Positions 22,197 to 33,065 of a stretch of 64,000 nucleotides of DNA are shown one piece after another (positions within the stretch are counted from its first letter, which is position 1; each line of letters opens with the position of its first letter). Origin of the DNA: Imbricaverruca yamaguchii (taxonomy: Eukaryota > Arthropoda > Thecostraca > Neoverrucidae); the NCBI GenBank assembly GCA_034440575.1, contig JAOTOL010000907.1, forward strand, positions 1-64,000, given 5' to 3'. The notes beneath the pieces are model-generated. The model was given only the letters and a program-made list of their open reading frames with translations. It had not been told where the DNA came from and did no database searches. The position numbers and the translations under genes were made by a program.

Positions 22197-23060
22197 CTCT
22201 GCTGGTAGTGTATCAGAGATCATTTCCATCAACAAACGAGTTCGGACATGTGGATTTAGAATGTTTTGTGCGGTACCCACAACACTGGCAGGAAGTGGTC
22301 CTATGTATCTTCAAGGCACTTTTATATGTGGGCTAAGCCAATAGTGTAGGAAAAGGGGGTCAATACATGACCCATGTTTCCAATTGCTCGAGAACCTTAC
22401 CCATTAACCCTAAGGTCGTTGCATGGAAACAGTTTATTTTAAAAGAAGCATATCCTCCTCCGCGTTTTCAAACGTTATAACGCCTTTTCCCTCAGGTTAA
22501 ATGAAGAATGCATGTGAAACACAGAAGATGAGACGGATGACTTGAGGGCATGATCGAAGAGAGCATGATTGAATTCACAACCGGGCACATAATCGGCTTC
22601 GGGCACAATAAAACACGAAAGCAAGGGGTTTGTATTTCATCTTTCTTCGGTGCGAATAGGACCTGATGATGGCACGTCACTGAGGAAGTACTTCGCCAAT
22701 GGCTCATCAGTTCAAAAACTGCAACTGAGAGCGGAAAAGAAAACTGAACCGCCGTCCTTACTAAAATGTCTCCAAACGTACCAATATTCAATTTTGAGTT
22801 CTGAACCATCATAATAGCAATACTAATATAACTCGTGTCACGTCTACCCACATATAGGATGTGAACGTATACTCCAGATTCTATACTTTTTGTACACACT
22901 CCTGCAAAACTGATCAATATGACAGCCAAAAAAGCGTGTCTCGAGAACTTATTCATAGAAATATGGTACAATCTCCAAGAATATTGGTTTTTCATACTCG
23001 TACCCCGGAGGAACATTGCCATCAAATGAGAGAGGCATATGGAGGTATTCAAACCACGTT
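22197..23060. other. Intronic sequence; one unsupported 186-codon minus-strand ORF
   Basis: A minus-strand open frame at 22492-23052 contains an internal MNKFSRHAFLAVILISFAGV that looks like a signal peptide. The remainder shows no domain or conserved pattern, and the ORF sits inside the candidate intron. I treat it as chance. Confidence 0.3.
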
Positions 23061-23071
23061 CAGCGTGTTGC

Positions 23072-23377
<306 letters not shown>

Positions 23378-23456
23378 GGTGCTCACCATGAGTCTACGGA
23401 GCAGGAAACTAGCCGGTTGTCCCATTAGAATGTCTCGTTCATGACAATTCACGTTT

Positions 23457-23744
23457 TCAAAGAAAATCATCATGATAGCAGGTATCAGCTGGAACCTGGA
23501 AGACGAATATCTTCTTTCTCGACACGTGCACCTGTCTACATTCAGCCTCTGTACAGGCATCATCTCCCAGAATACAGGCGTCGGCACCATCCAGACATTT
23601 TCCAACAAAATGGAACCCCGCCGCATCGCAATCGCAGCCGGTCGGACACAGAGCTTTCGCAGAGCACACCAGAGGACATCGCGGAGAAGGGGTGACGCCA
23701 ACACATCCCAGGAAAGTGGAATTATAATCACAGGAACTTATCAT
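23457..23744 (-). CDS. Candidate cysteine-rich (EB-like) exon region of the host gene, one frame break
   Basis: The frame from 23744 includes CPLVCSAKALCPTGC, then DCDAAGFHFVGKC. This gives the spacing C-x3-C-x5-C-x3-C-x-C-x10-C, the same design as the exon at 28828-28974. A second module starts with KCLDGADACILGDDAC, but its expected CxC (RCTCRE) sits in the neighbouring frame, as if one base were gained near 23541-23549. Exon borders are unclear: CAG|GTGCAC near 23535 and AAAAC|GTGAAT near 23450 are weak donors. This may be an assembly error, a pseudogenised exon or two exons. The strand and position agree with the exons on either side. Confidence 0.4.
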   Translation of the reverse strand: MISSCDYNSTFLGCVGVTPSPRCPLVCSAKALCPTGCDCDAAGFHFVGKCLDGADACILGDDACTEAECRQVHVSRKKIFVFQVPADTCYHDDFL

Positions 23745-25474
23745 TGCTAACGTCTCTCAGTGCTTAGACAACGTCTGTTGGTGGTACAAGGGCTGAAAAT
23801 GTGATTTGGCGCGAGTTTGAACAAAGTGTGCCGGAAATATCGTGCTTTGGTCTCATACACTATCGCCGCCTATGTTTTTTTTTTAATCGGAGAGACACGA
23901 ACTTATTGGGAATAACGCAATTACGTCATATGTCAGCACGAAAATGTGTGTGTCTTTATTCATGCACATTTCAAGCTATGCCAGCTCAACGCCTGGAACA
24001 TTCTTATTGAGCCACCTGGTGAGATGTCATACAATGTGCATGCGAATGCAAACAACCTACTTATGTCAATGAGTTGAACTATGTCCTTGATTGAATGTTG
24101 ATGTTACCACCATATGGATGTTTCACATCTCTTTTTAAGCTGCACGATTTTATATGGAGGAGTGTGAACAATATGCTCCCACGGTTTTTCAGCAGCTCTG
24201 AAACTGGTGTCCAGAAAGAAGCGTGTCATCTATTCATGCTACCTGGATGTTGGATGTTACAAGGGTTACCTGCATGTGCTGCAGCGCTTATGGGATGCAT
24301 TGAATTGCAAGTGCGCGGACATCATCAACTTGCAGTGGCTTCAGCACTGGCTGCAGCATTGGTTGCAGCAAGACGGGGTGACACGCAGCAGATGCGACTT
24401 CCGAGTGGTTGATAGAGCACTATGGCGGATGGCTGATCTCAAAGCGGAGTGGCATTAAGTGTAAACTTTAAACTTCGAAGTTGGAACCACTTTCTAAAAA
24501 GTTGGATATTTGGTGTCAGGGCTTTGACCTCATTTGGTGCATGATATATTGGTCTGATCACATCGTATGGCATGTCGTTATGCTCGTAAGATCCAAATAA
24601 ACATATATCCGGCCATTTCGTTCATATTTAGACAGTAGTTTCGATATAATTGACGATTTCCTTAGGAAAATACAAAAAGATAGACATTTTACCTGACCTG
24701 GAAGGTGAACCATTGACCTTAGAAAGCCATACTGAATTCTAATCGCGAGATCTCGGCCAGACCTATAAGTTTGGTCCTTGGTTAGTTTTCGTAACATGCA
24801 CGGTCTCGAATCGCCAGGGGGGTCGTACCCCCCCCCCAATACGACTGAAGGTGGTAAAATGCCGAATACTAGCCAGGGTTAAGGACACTTGGAAGTAGAC
24901 ACCATACTCTTACATCACCATACTCCTACATACTCGATTGCTTGTACATTCTATGAAAGTGTGCAATTCTACAAGGACAGGAAAGCACAATGAAGCGAGC
25001 AAACACGATGATATGACGCCGCCGGTGAGCAGAATGAATATAGTCTGACTCGGCATCCGGCCCTGGCCATTTGGACTAAAATCGTCGATACGTTCCAGCT
25101 GCAGCCATTGATTTACTGGAGGACATATTCCCGACCGAGCCACACTGGACGACAGAAATCACCAATTACGCAGCAAACCGGCGGAGCCGTTGTGACTCGT
25201 AAGCGCTTGGAGTATCCTGCCAGCCGGGACGTCTGGACGAGCCCTCCGGAAGCCACCCGGTCCGGACTTGCCTAGACTGGCCCGGACTGGCCCCGCTGAC
25301 CGCTGACACCTTTGACATCGGGTGATTATTCGAGTCAGTCCGCCAGCTGACATTTGACATCGGGTGTGTGTGCGAGTCAGTCCGCCAACTGACCTTTGAT
25401 GCCAGGTGCGTGTGCGAGTCAGCCCGCTCGCTGACCTTTCCCGCGTGTTTGTGCTAGTTGGTGGGTCGACTGAC
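23745..25474. other. Intronic sequence of candidate host gene; nothing else recognised
   Basis: Mixed-composition DNA with short unsupported frames on both strands. A small run of CTGCAGCA-type words lies near 24280-24370 and a C9 homopolymer near 24830. No exon with the cysteine pattern was found here. Confidence 0.35.
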
Positions 25475-25639
25475 CTTTGACGCAGTACATGCGGGAGGAC
25501 CCCGTCTGGAAGGGAGTCGGCAGGTAGTGTGACCGGCACTGACACACTGGCGACGTGTCGTCCGCACTGCGACACTCCGAGTTGAGATCGGAGAACTGGC
25601 ACACCTTGTCGTACCGGCATAACTCCTCCAGGTGGCGTG
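25475..25639 (-). CDS. Candidate EB/EGF-like module exon of the host gene
   Basis: The exon is 165 bp and phase 1 at both ends. The acceptor is CCGCCGACAG (first exon base 25639, weak polypyrimidine tract) and the donor is CAAAG|GTCAGT (last base 25475). The peptide reads RHLEELCRYDKVCQFSDL, then NSECRSADDTSPVCQCRS and ends SSRMYCVK. Cysteine spacing is C-x4-C-x8-C-x10-C-x-C-x17-C, with the NSEC and CQC signatures of an EB module (an extracellular disulphide-bonded repeat related to EGF). Symmetrical phase-1 exons are typical of shuffled extracellular modules. The neighbouring exons share strand and phase. The specific gene is not recognised. Confidence 0.6.
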
Positions 25640-25837
25640 CTGTCGGCGGGATTTTACGCCATTGTAATGCACGTCGCATGATGACCTTGTGCCATGCTGG
25701 GTTACCCCGCAGCATCACCTGATAACCTGGTATAGGCTGCAGGACTCCGTGCTTCCAGGGTTGTCATTGGAACGCTAATATTTCTGTTTTCAGCGATTTC
25801 CACATTGTGATGCAGCAAATGCGCCTTTTTTAAAATA

Positions 25838-26930
25838 AGAACTCGGGCTCGGACACAGTCGTGAGGCTCTGGACAGGGCTCTAGTACAGTTGTGAGGCTC
25901 TGGGTACGGCTGTGGTACAGTTGTGACACAGGGCTCTGACACAGTTGTGAGGCTCTGGGTAGGGCTGTGGTACAGTTGCGAGGCTCTAGAGAGGGCTCTG
26001 ACACAGTCGTGAGGCTCTGGACAGGGATCTGGCACAGTCGTGAGGATCTGGACAGGGATCTGACACAGTCGTGAGGATCTGGACAGGGCTCTGGCACAGT
26101 TGTGAGGATCTGGACAGGGCTCTGGCACAGTTGTGAGGCTCTGGGTATGGTTCTGATACAGATGTGAGGATCTGGACAGGGCTCTGGCACAGTCGTGAGG
26201 CTCTGGACAGGGATTTGGCACAGTCGTGAGGATCTGGACAGGGATTTGGCACAGTCGTGAGGATCTGGACAGGGCTCTGGCACAGTTGTGAGGCTCTGGG
26301 TATGGTTCTGATACAGATGTGAGGATCTGGACAGGGCTCTGGCACAGTCGTGAGGCTCTGGACAGGGATTTGGCACAGTCGTGAGGCTCTGGACAGGGAT
26401 TTGGCACAGTCGTGAGGATCTGGACAGGGCTTTGGCACAGTTGTGAGGCTCTGGGTAGGGTTCTGATACAGATGTGAGGATCTGGACAGGGCTCTGGCAC
26501 AGTTGTGAGGATCTGGACAGGGCTCTGGCACAGTTGTGAGGCTCTGGGTATGGTTCTGATACAGATGTGAGGATCTGGACAGGGATTTGGCACAGTCGTG
26601 AGGATCTGGACTGGGCCCTCGTACAGTATTGGGGCTATGGGCAGGGCTCTGGCACAGTTATGAGGCGCTGGACAGGGTTCGGTTCAGACATGAGGATTTG
26701 GACAGGGTTTTAGAACAGTCGTGAGTGTTTTGAGAGGGTTAGGGTACAGTCGTGAGTGTTTTGAGAGGGTTAGGGTACAGTCGTGAGTGTTTTGAGAGGG
26801 TTAGGGTACAGTCGTGAGTGTTTTGAGAGGGTTAGGGTACAGTCGTGAGTGTTTGAACTGGACTCGGGTACAGTCGTGAGGATTTGAATATGGCTCGGGT
26901 ACAGTCATAGTGGCTTAGAGAAGGTTCGGG
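25838..26930. repeat. 31-bp minisatellite array with higher-order pattern (in intron)
   Basis: Units such as GGACAGGGCTCTGGCACAGT...GTGAGGATCT repeat every 31 bp (for example GGACAG at 26050, 26081 and 26112). A variant with GATACAGATGTGAGG recurs about every 155 bp (five units) in part of the array. From about 26700 the units change to a GTGTTTTGAGAGGGTTAGGG type, still with 31-bp period. The long minus-strand Pro/Ser/Leu/Cys frames are produced by the repeat. Confidence 0.95.
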
Positions 26931-26959
26931 TACGTTTGGTTGGGCCGAGGCATGCAATT

Positions 26960-27510
26960 ATGCTTTCTGTTGGGGCTCGTCTTACGCATGTGTCTCCATG
27001 CCTGTATACGGGCTTGCGCACGTAATCTTGATCTAAGGTACGGCCATACGCATGTAATTCTGATCTGAAGAACAGCTATGCCGATGTGACTCTAATATTT
27101 AACACCATACTGATGTGGTCCTGTTCTCAGATTATGAGATCCTGATCTAGGACACGGGTATGCCCATATGATTCTGGTCTTGCACCCGATTACACTGACA
27201 TATGATGCGATCCTGGTATGTGGCCCGAATACACCCATATGTTCCTGGAATATTAATGTGGTACTGGTTTATGGCTAGGGTACACCCATGCAATCCTAGT
27301 CTGATGCCCGGGAACACCCATGTGATCCTGGTCTGAGGCCCGGGGGCCACAATATGATCTTAGTACGAAGCCCGTGTCCACTATTGTGATCCTGGCCTGG
27401 GGCCAGGGTACGTCCATGTGATCCTGGTTTGTGGCCTGGGTACACCTATGTGATCCTGGTCTGTGGCCCGTGGATACACACGCGATTCTGATCTGGGTCA
27501 CGATGGAGCT
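26960..27510. repeat. Decayed ~32-bp minisatellite
   Basis: Variants of TGTGATCCTGGTCTGTGGCC...GGTACACC recur. They are clearest at about 27319, 27386, 27418 and 27450, where adjacent units are 32 bp apart. Units toward 27000 are more degenerate. Confidence 0.8.
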
Positions 27511-28640
27511 GGGGCCCGGATATAACAATTGGCCGCCCCAAGTCTGGCCTTCAATGGCGACGTATGGCATCACCAGTTTCAGCCACGCGGAAACGCGCCC
27601 TTTTGTGTCGCCAGATGTCCCCATCGCGGACCTTAATCAGTGGCGAGCTGTGAAGATATGAGCCTTCCCGAGAACGAAGCGCTTCGTTCTGGCACCAACC
27701 GTGCTGGAAAGAATGCCAGTGAAGCACAGACTTAGCGGGAATAGAGGTGTTGCAGCAGCGTGTTTTTGAAGTGCGTCCGCTACCATTCATTTCAGGACGA
27801 CATCGAGTGGTGTCATGCCAAAAAAACGCATGTTACCATGGGCCTATATGATATCTATTCACTCGTGCAATAGAAGACACACGTCTGCAATTCTCAGCGG
27901 AGGATCCAACTCCCAAAGTAAGTAAAACAAAATGTGTGTAAAGTAATTGTTGCTACTTCCTCTTTCAACACTTTGTGTTAGTATTTCCAGCACTACATAA
28001 AGCTACAATTCCTCATGTGTTGGCAAGTTCAGAAATAACTGAGAAATGAGAAGTCAACTACGAGTGACTGTAATATGTTCCCGCTAACTGTAAGTAAGCA
28101 ACGGTCACAGGAGGTCAGGTTCCTGAACCACAGCCGTCGACATGAACGTTCGGCGCGGAGGCCATGTTCGGTGAAACTGGCGAAGTAATGACATCTACAT
28201 TCTGATTGATTTTTTAAACTTAGATAGCCGTGCGGTTGCATTACTCAGATGTGCTCGAAAATGTGGTATGATTGCGTATCCGACAAGCTAATATTTTCGA
28301 GTGCAAAAGCTAACAAAATGTTTTCATAGGCAGAGGTTATTCAGCGTCACAGTTCAGTGGTTATCGAAGTCTCACTGATCAGAGTTGCCTGAAAATTAGA
28401 ACAAAGGTAGCCATTGGCAAGCTCCTCCCAATGTAGTCGATGCACCCTAAAGCCCTAATATCTAACTAACTGACAAGCTCCTCATTGTATTTGTATTTAT
28501 AATTCGAACATGAATGGCAACGCACTGTTATTTTATATCAATTATCTCACATACATGCGTTGCAAATAATCAAATATTAGCTTTAATGTCATATGCGACT
28601 GATATTCGATGTCTTACGATAATATTACGGTTAGCTGTAA
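27511..28640. other. Intronic sequence; one doubtful partial cysteine module
   Basis: On the minus strand near 28130-28205, ECRCHYFASFTEHGLRAERSC has the CxC-x(n)-C half of an EB module. The acceptor context is A-rich and no donor fits, so it is not called as an exon. Nothing else is recognised. Confidence 0.3.
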
Positions 28641-28644
28641 CGTG

Positions 28645-28800
28645 TAACATGGCGTAACAGCTATGACCGATCATAGGCAGCAGCTGTGACCGACCGTCGA
28701 CAGTAGATGCGACCGATCATAGGCACCAGCTGTGACCGACCGTCGGCAGCAGCTGTGACCGACCGCCGCGCCGGTAACAGCTGTGATCAACTGTAGATGG
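28645..28800. repeat. Short tandem repeat of CAGCTGTGACCGACCGTCGG-like units
   Basis: About six imperfect units of roughly 22-28 bp (variants of CAGCTGTGACCGACCG and GACCGATCATAGGCA) lie immediately downstream of the donor of the exon at 28828-28974. Confidence 0.85.
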
Positions 28801-28827
28801 GAGCTGTGACGAACGGCGGATACTCAC

Positions 28828-28974
28828 GTTTTTCGCAGAAGCGCGAGTCGATGATAACCGGGTAGTGAATGCTGCACTGGCAGCGGTGGCTTGTCCTATT
28901 ACAGAAGGCGTGCTGCAAGATGGCACTGCACGCGGTCTGACAGTGGTCGCCAACGTAGTGACCACCCTGGGAGC
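28828..28974 (-). CDS. Candidate EB-like module exon (first cysteine module) of the host gene
   Basis: The module ends at a strong donor, GAAAAAC|GTGAGT (last base 28828), phase 1. A matching phase-1 acceptor is CGCATTGCAG|GC (first base 28974), giving a 147-bp symmetrical exon. Alternatively the exon continues upstream to the signal-peptide-like start. The peptide reads SQGGHYVGDHCQTACSAI, then LQHAFCNRTSHRCQCSIHY and ends DSRFCEK. Cysteine spacing is C-x3-C-x8-C-x6-C-x-C-x12-C, the EB pattern, with an N-glycosylation sequon NRT. The module would be extracellular and disulphide-bonded. Splice sites and cysteine spacing are seen; the assignment to one gene with the downstream exons is inferred from shared phase and strand. 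Confidence 0.6.
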
Positions 28975-28997
28975 CTGCAATGCGCCCACAATCAGGG

Positions 28998-29063
28998 TCA
29001 GAGGCGAGGGATAGCTGCTCCATGGATTAATGTCATCACAACCAGGTGCATGAAAAGCATCAT
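28998..29063 (-). CDS. Signal-peptide-like start of the candidate host gene (frame broken before the first module)
   Basis: ATG at 29063 (minus) reads MMLFMHLVVMTLIHGAAIPRL and then TGA at 28998. The first 17 residues look like a cleavable signal peptide (hydrophobic core, small residues at a likely HGA-A cleavage). The EB frame just downstream is shifted by one base relative to this frame. Either a base is wrong or lost in this sequence, or a splice I cannot see joins them. The position, about 65-95 bases after a TATA-like box and just before the first module, is what a secreted or membrane precursor would show. Confidence 0.35.
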   Translation of the reverse strand: MMLFMHLVVMTLIHGAAIPRL

Positions 29064-29154
29064 AGTTTTACGATTGGAGAGACGAAGAGTCAGCCTCCCT
29101 TCAACGAGCCGGTATCAGTACAGTTGCGAAGGCGATTCTGGCCATCTAGGGAGG

Positions 29155-29161
29155 TTAAATA
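29155..29161 (-). promoter_or_regulatory. TATA-like element upstream of the signal-peptide-like ATG
   Basis: The minus strand reads CTATTTAACC. A start about 30 bp downstream would fall near 29130, leaving a leader of roughly 65 nt before the ATG at 29063. Sequence match only. Confidence 0.25.
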
Positions 29162-29169
29162 GATTGTCT

Positions 29170-30860
29170 GCTGGGTTGTATTAGATAAGAAAATCCGTGC
29201 AGGGTTTTGTGACCCAAAGGCATCCAACACCATAGGCCCAGGTCTACTTCATGCATAACTCATATAATATGATCGGATCCCAGATTAAATATTACAACGT
29301 GGGTCACGTAAGCAAATATAATTGTTGCATATACATCACCGTAATTGTGCGGCATTGTGCGGCACACTGGTGATTTCATCGGCAAAGAATCGAGTACAGT
29401 GGTCCTCAATTTGCATGCCACCCCTCCTCCCTCTCCTTTTAATTTCATGTCTTGTTCTGTTCTAGCTCACTGCCATGTGCACTTAATACGTTAATGTTCT
29501 TAGATTAAGATGTTTTCAGTTTTCAGATGTGTTCTGTTTTAATATTTGTTTCACATGTAGTGACTATTTATTGGAATACCCCACAAGTATTACCAGATAT
29601 CCCACGATAATTCCTGGGGTGTATCATGAAAATGCTGTAGGTTCGTCAGAGTCAATAAGATGAACAGTGGGAAGGCCGAGGTTCCAGCAGGAATGACAAG
29701 TGATAATGATGACTCACTTTATTTGCTGCTTGTTTTGCACCATGCACTTTGTATATTAAGTGCTTTCTTTTGAAGCACCTTTCAGCTCAAAATCAAGTGT
29801 TGAAAATAACCAGCAACCGAGTCGTCTTAGCAATAAAAACGGTCGGTTTGCATACTCTCCCATTTCGTCCGAATTCAGTGAAGATTACGATTTTCCGGCT
29901 CCATTCGATGAACCGTGAAATTACACAAAGCGTATTAACGAACCGAGAGGACAACCAATTGGACTCCACATTGGGCTGTTTGGACAAAGATGTAGCGATA
30001 AGCAGTACGCAGTTCGTCTTAGTCGTTGTCTCGTCCCGTCTACTGGCCTGACAGCCGGCGTCCCAAGGATGACAGGCAATTGACAACAGCAACAAAAAAG
30101 CATCGCCAATAAAGGCCGTTCAGCCCCCATTCCTCGTAGATCAACAACATGAGCAATAAACAGGTTCCTTGGTTCATATCACTCAGAGAAGTGTCCTCCC
30201 GATACCAGGACTGAAAACAAATGGCAGGTGATGTCCGTACACTCATTCCAACTAACTCTACCCTGTCAGATATCGCCAGTGATGGCGATATATAATGTGC
30301 TGATGAAAATAATATCGCCTGCCAGCCTGCACTGTAATAATTGAAGGGTTAATTAATAACCAAATTACGAGACGGTAGGGCGCCAAGTGACGGTAGGACG
30401 CCAGCACCATTCTGTTATTTGTTTTTCTTTGTCTGTAGTTACTAAACGCCTGGGGTGATCATTCTGGGAATTGGTGCATTTTTTACATTTCTTTTCATGA
30501 ACGGGCGCTACTTGTTTAACCCTCTAATTTGATCAAAAGGGCCTTTGGCCAAGTGGGCGGGTTTTGTCAGGAATGTCCCGAATTTTCTTCTTCAGTTTCC
30601 ATCACATCATAATGTACTTAGTTTCTGCCATCTTGGGAATTCGGAAGATTGCCATAATTTTCGACACACCTCTGAGCCAACATGAATGGGTTATTATCTG
30701 CATGACTTAAAAGTTCGTAGTTCTTATCCTTCCGAGAAATACCATCAGGGTATGTGAGACCATGGTAGAGGGTCTGATGCCAAGTTCCTGCGACTGAGGA
30801 ACTATGGTGGCACACGAACGATTTCGTGACATTTTGAACGAATCTTGTACAGACGTTCTC
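29170..30860. other. No recognised gene
   Basis: AT-rich, mixed-composition sequence. Short minus-strand frames at 29793-30246 include MGAERPLLAMLFCCCCQLPV, which is hydrophobic and cysteine-rich, but with no supporting downstream structure. Confidence 0.35.
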
Positions 30861-30864
30861 ATAA

Positions 30865-31222
<358 letters not shown>

Positions 31223-31553
31223 TCCATCGGCCCAGTATGCGATAGAATTGATTTTTGGAAGTATCTCACGATAGTCAAAACAAAATATTTCGGCGTTCTC
31301 TAGAAGTAAAGATGAGTGGAAATATTCTGGTACCAGAATCCTCTTCAATTATGCGTCCTAAACTTCCGAGGATGTTAATTGATGGGTTATGTCACGAACT
31401 TTCGGTCGCAGTACCTTTCCGGAATATTGCGTTATGTTTTTGCAACCTCAATTTTTGCGTGGGTGTGTAATACACCATCTGACATGAATCGTGCTAAGAT
31501 AATCGCACGGTAATTGGACTAATGGAATAGGCAATATGCCTATTCGGCTTGCA

Positions 31554-31970
31554 CTATCGTGTCATTGGATGGGTGCCTGCTTCCATACTCTGGCGTTGAG
31601 GACTCTGTACTAATGGTTCCATACTCGTGCGTCGTGGTGTGATCAATACCATCTGTTTAATGAGTGGCCTACTTAGTGTGCTAGTCATGGGCACATCCTG
31701 TGCCTTGTAGCCCACCAACTCATGGGCGTATAAACTGGTGGTATCCTCACCCACCCCCACGTGACGTGCCTTGTTGGCATAGGCGTATGAACTGCTGGTA
31801 TCCTCACCGACCCCCACGTGACGTGCCTTGCCCACAAACTCATGGGCGTATGAACTGGTGGTATCCTCACCGACACCCACGTGGTGTGTCATGTTGCCCG
31901 CAAACTCATGGGAATATGAACTGGCGGTATCCCTACCACCGCACTTATCGAGACCCCTAACCATTATCAC
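31554..31970 (-). CDS. Hypothetical protein with four ~21-residue repeats (VGVGEDTTSSYAHE-type)
   Basis: The open frame is 138 codons on the minus strand. Four diverged units read SYSHEFAGNMTHH, VGVGEDTTSSYAHEFVGKARH, VGVGEDTSSSYAYANKARH and VGVGEDTTSLYAHELVGYKAQ. At DNA level the unit landmarks are 57, 63 and 66 bp apart, all multiples of three, so the frame is kept although the units have gained and lost whole codons. That can mean selection on a protein, or chance in a minisatellite. No signal peptide, known domain, splice sites or promoter are apparent. The start (ATG at 31970) is only the first in frame. I do not recognise the protein. Confidence 0.3.
   Translation of the reverse strand: MIMVRGLDKCGGRDTASSYSHEFAGNMTHHVGVGEDTTSSYAHEFVGKARHVGVGEDTSSSYAYANKARHVGVGEDTTSLYAHELVGYKAQDVPMTSTLSRPLIKQMVLITPRRTSMEPLVQSPQRQSMEAGTHPMTR
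31680..31960. repeat. Four-unit ~57-66-bp tandem repeat
   Basis: The landmark GTATCC(C/T)(C/A)AC occurs at 31741, 31798, 31861 and 31927. Units also share ACTCATGGGCGTATGAACTG and CCCACGTGACGTGCC. Confidence 0.9.
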
Positions 31971-32460
31971 TATACGTGCGTATCCTGTGGGAGTTGCGGA
32001 AAAGCTATGGACTTCAAAAAGATAATTGGCGCCACTTCTTACTTACTAAGACGTTCCTGCAGCTGTGCACGAACCAATGGCACCAATGTCATGGGCGAGA
32101 TCAATACTCGTAATATTTCTCAAGCATTTTCATTGAATACCAAATAGAAAGGTAAGCCGTCTTTTCAGTTCGGGCAATTCATCATGCAACCATTGCATCC
32201 CATGTGTGGCTGCATAGCATGCCAGTGAATACCTATGCTGCATAGCATGTGATGTATGATATGCAAGCAACGTTTTGAGTAAGTTAAAATGCAAGCTCTG
32301 CATCGATGTGGACCATATCACCAAACGTGTTACATTTGTATACAAGTAATGATTATGTAGAACAAAACATACGGTTTGCCAATTATGTAGAGGTTCATCA
32401 AATGAAAAAGAAAAACATTTGATCTTCACCCAGGATAATGCATACATACACATACACGTA
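31971..32460. other. No recognised gene
   Basis: Unremarkable AT-rich sequence. A local GCATAGCATG duplication lies at about 32212-32250. Confidence 0.35.
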
Positions 32461-32469
32461 CATACTCTC

Positions 32470-32481
32470 ACACACACACAC

Positions 32482-32566
<85 letters not shown>

Positions 32567-32930
32567 CAGCGTTCTCCAGAAAAAAAAATAGAGTGATCGA
32601 TTGATTTATTTATTTATTTAGTTATTTCTTGATTGATTGGTTGGTTGATTGATTGGTTAGCTGGTTGGTTGGTTGATTGGTTGATTGGTTTATGGATATA
32701 TGGATGGATTGATTGATATATGGATGGACTGATGGATATATTGATGGATGGATTGATGGATATATTGATGGATGGATTGATGAATTGATTGATGGATTGA
32801 TGGATTGATGGATTGATGAATTTACGGATTGATGGATTGATGTATTGATGGGTTGATGGATTGATGGGTTGATGGATTGATGGATTGATGGGTAGAGGGA
32901 TAGATTGACAGATGCATAGATATATAGATG

Positions 32931-32967
<37 letters not shown>

Positions 32968-33040
32968 GTATATATATGTATATATATGTATATATATATA
33001 GATATATAGATATATATATATATATAGATGATAGATAGAT
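32470..33040. repeat. Microsatellite cluster: (CA)n(TA)n, TGAT/TGGT tetranucleotides, (TA)n/GATA
   Basis: The order is CA then TA repeats (32470-32563), a T-rich spacer, a long degenerate GATTGATT/GATTGGTT/GATGGATT field (32595-32920), TA repeats (32935-33000), and GATA-type repeats to about 33065. The 210- and 285-codon Ile/Asn/Ser/Pro frames on the minus strand are repeat artefacts. Confidence 0.95.
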
Positions 33041-33065
33041 AGAGGAATATCTGGATAGATAGACA

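Noticed and set aside
22492..23052. 186-codon minus-strand ORF with an internal signal-peptide-like stretch
   Set aside because: No further domain, wrong place (inside a candidate intron), and low-complexity-free but featureless; likely chance.
25702..26593. Proline/serine/cysteine-rich minus-strand proteins of 180-267 codons
   Set aside because: All three minus frames are open across the 31-bp minisatellite; 31 is not a multiple of three, so a three-unit periodicity mimics a protein repeat.
28130..28205. Extra EB-type exon (ECRC...C)
   Set aside because: Only half a module, A-rich acceptor context and no fitting donor.
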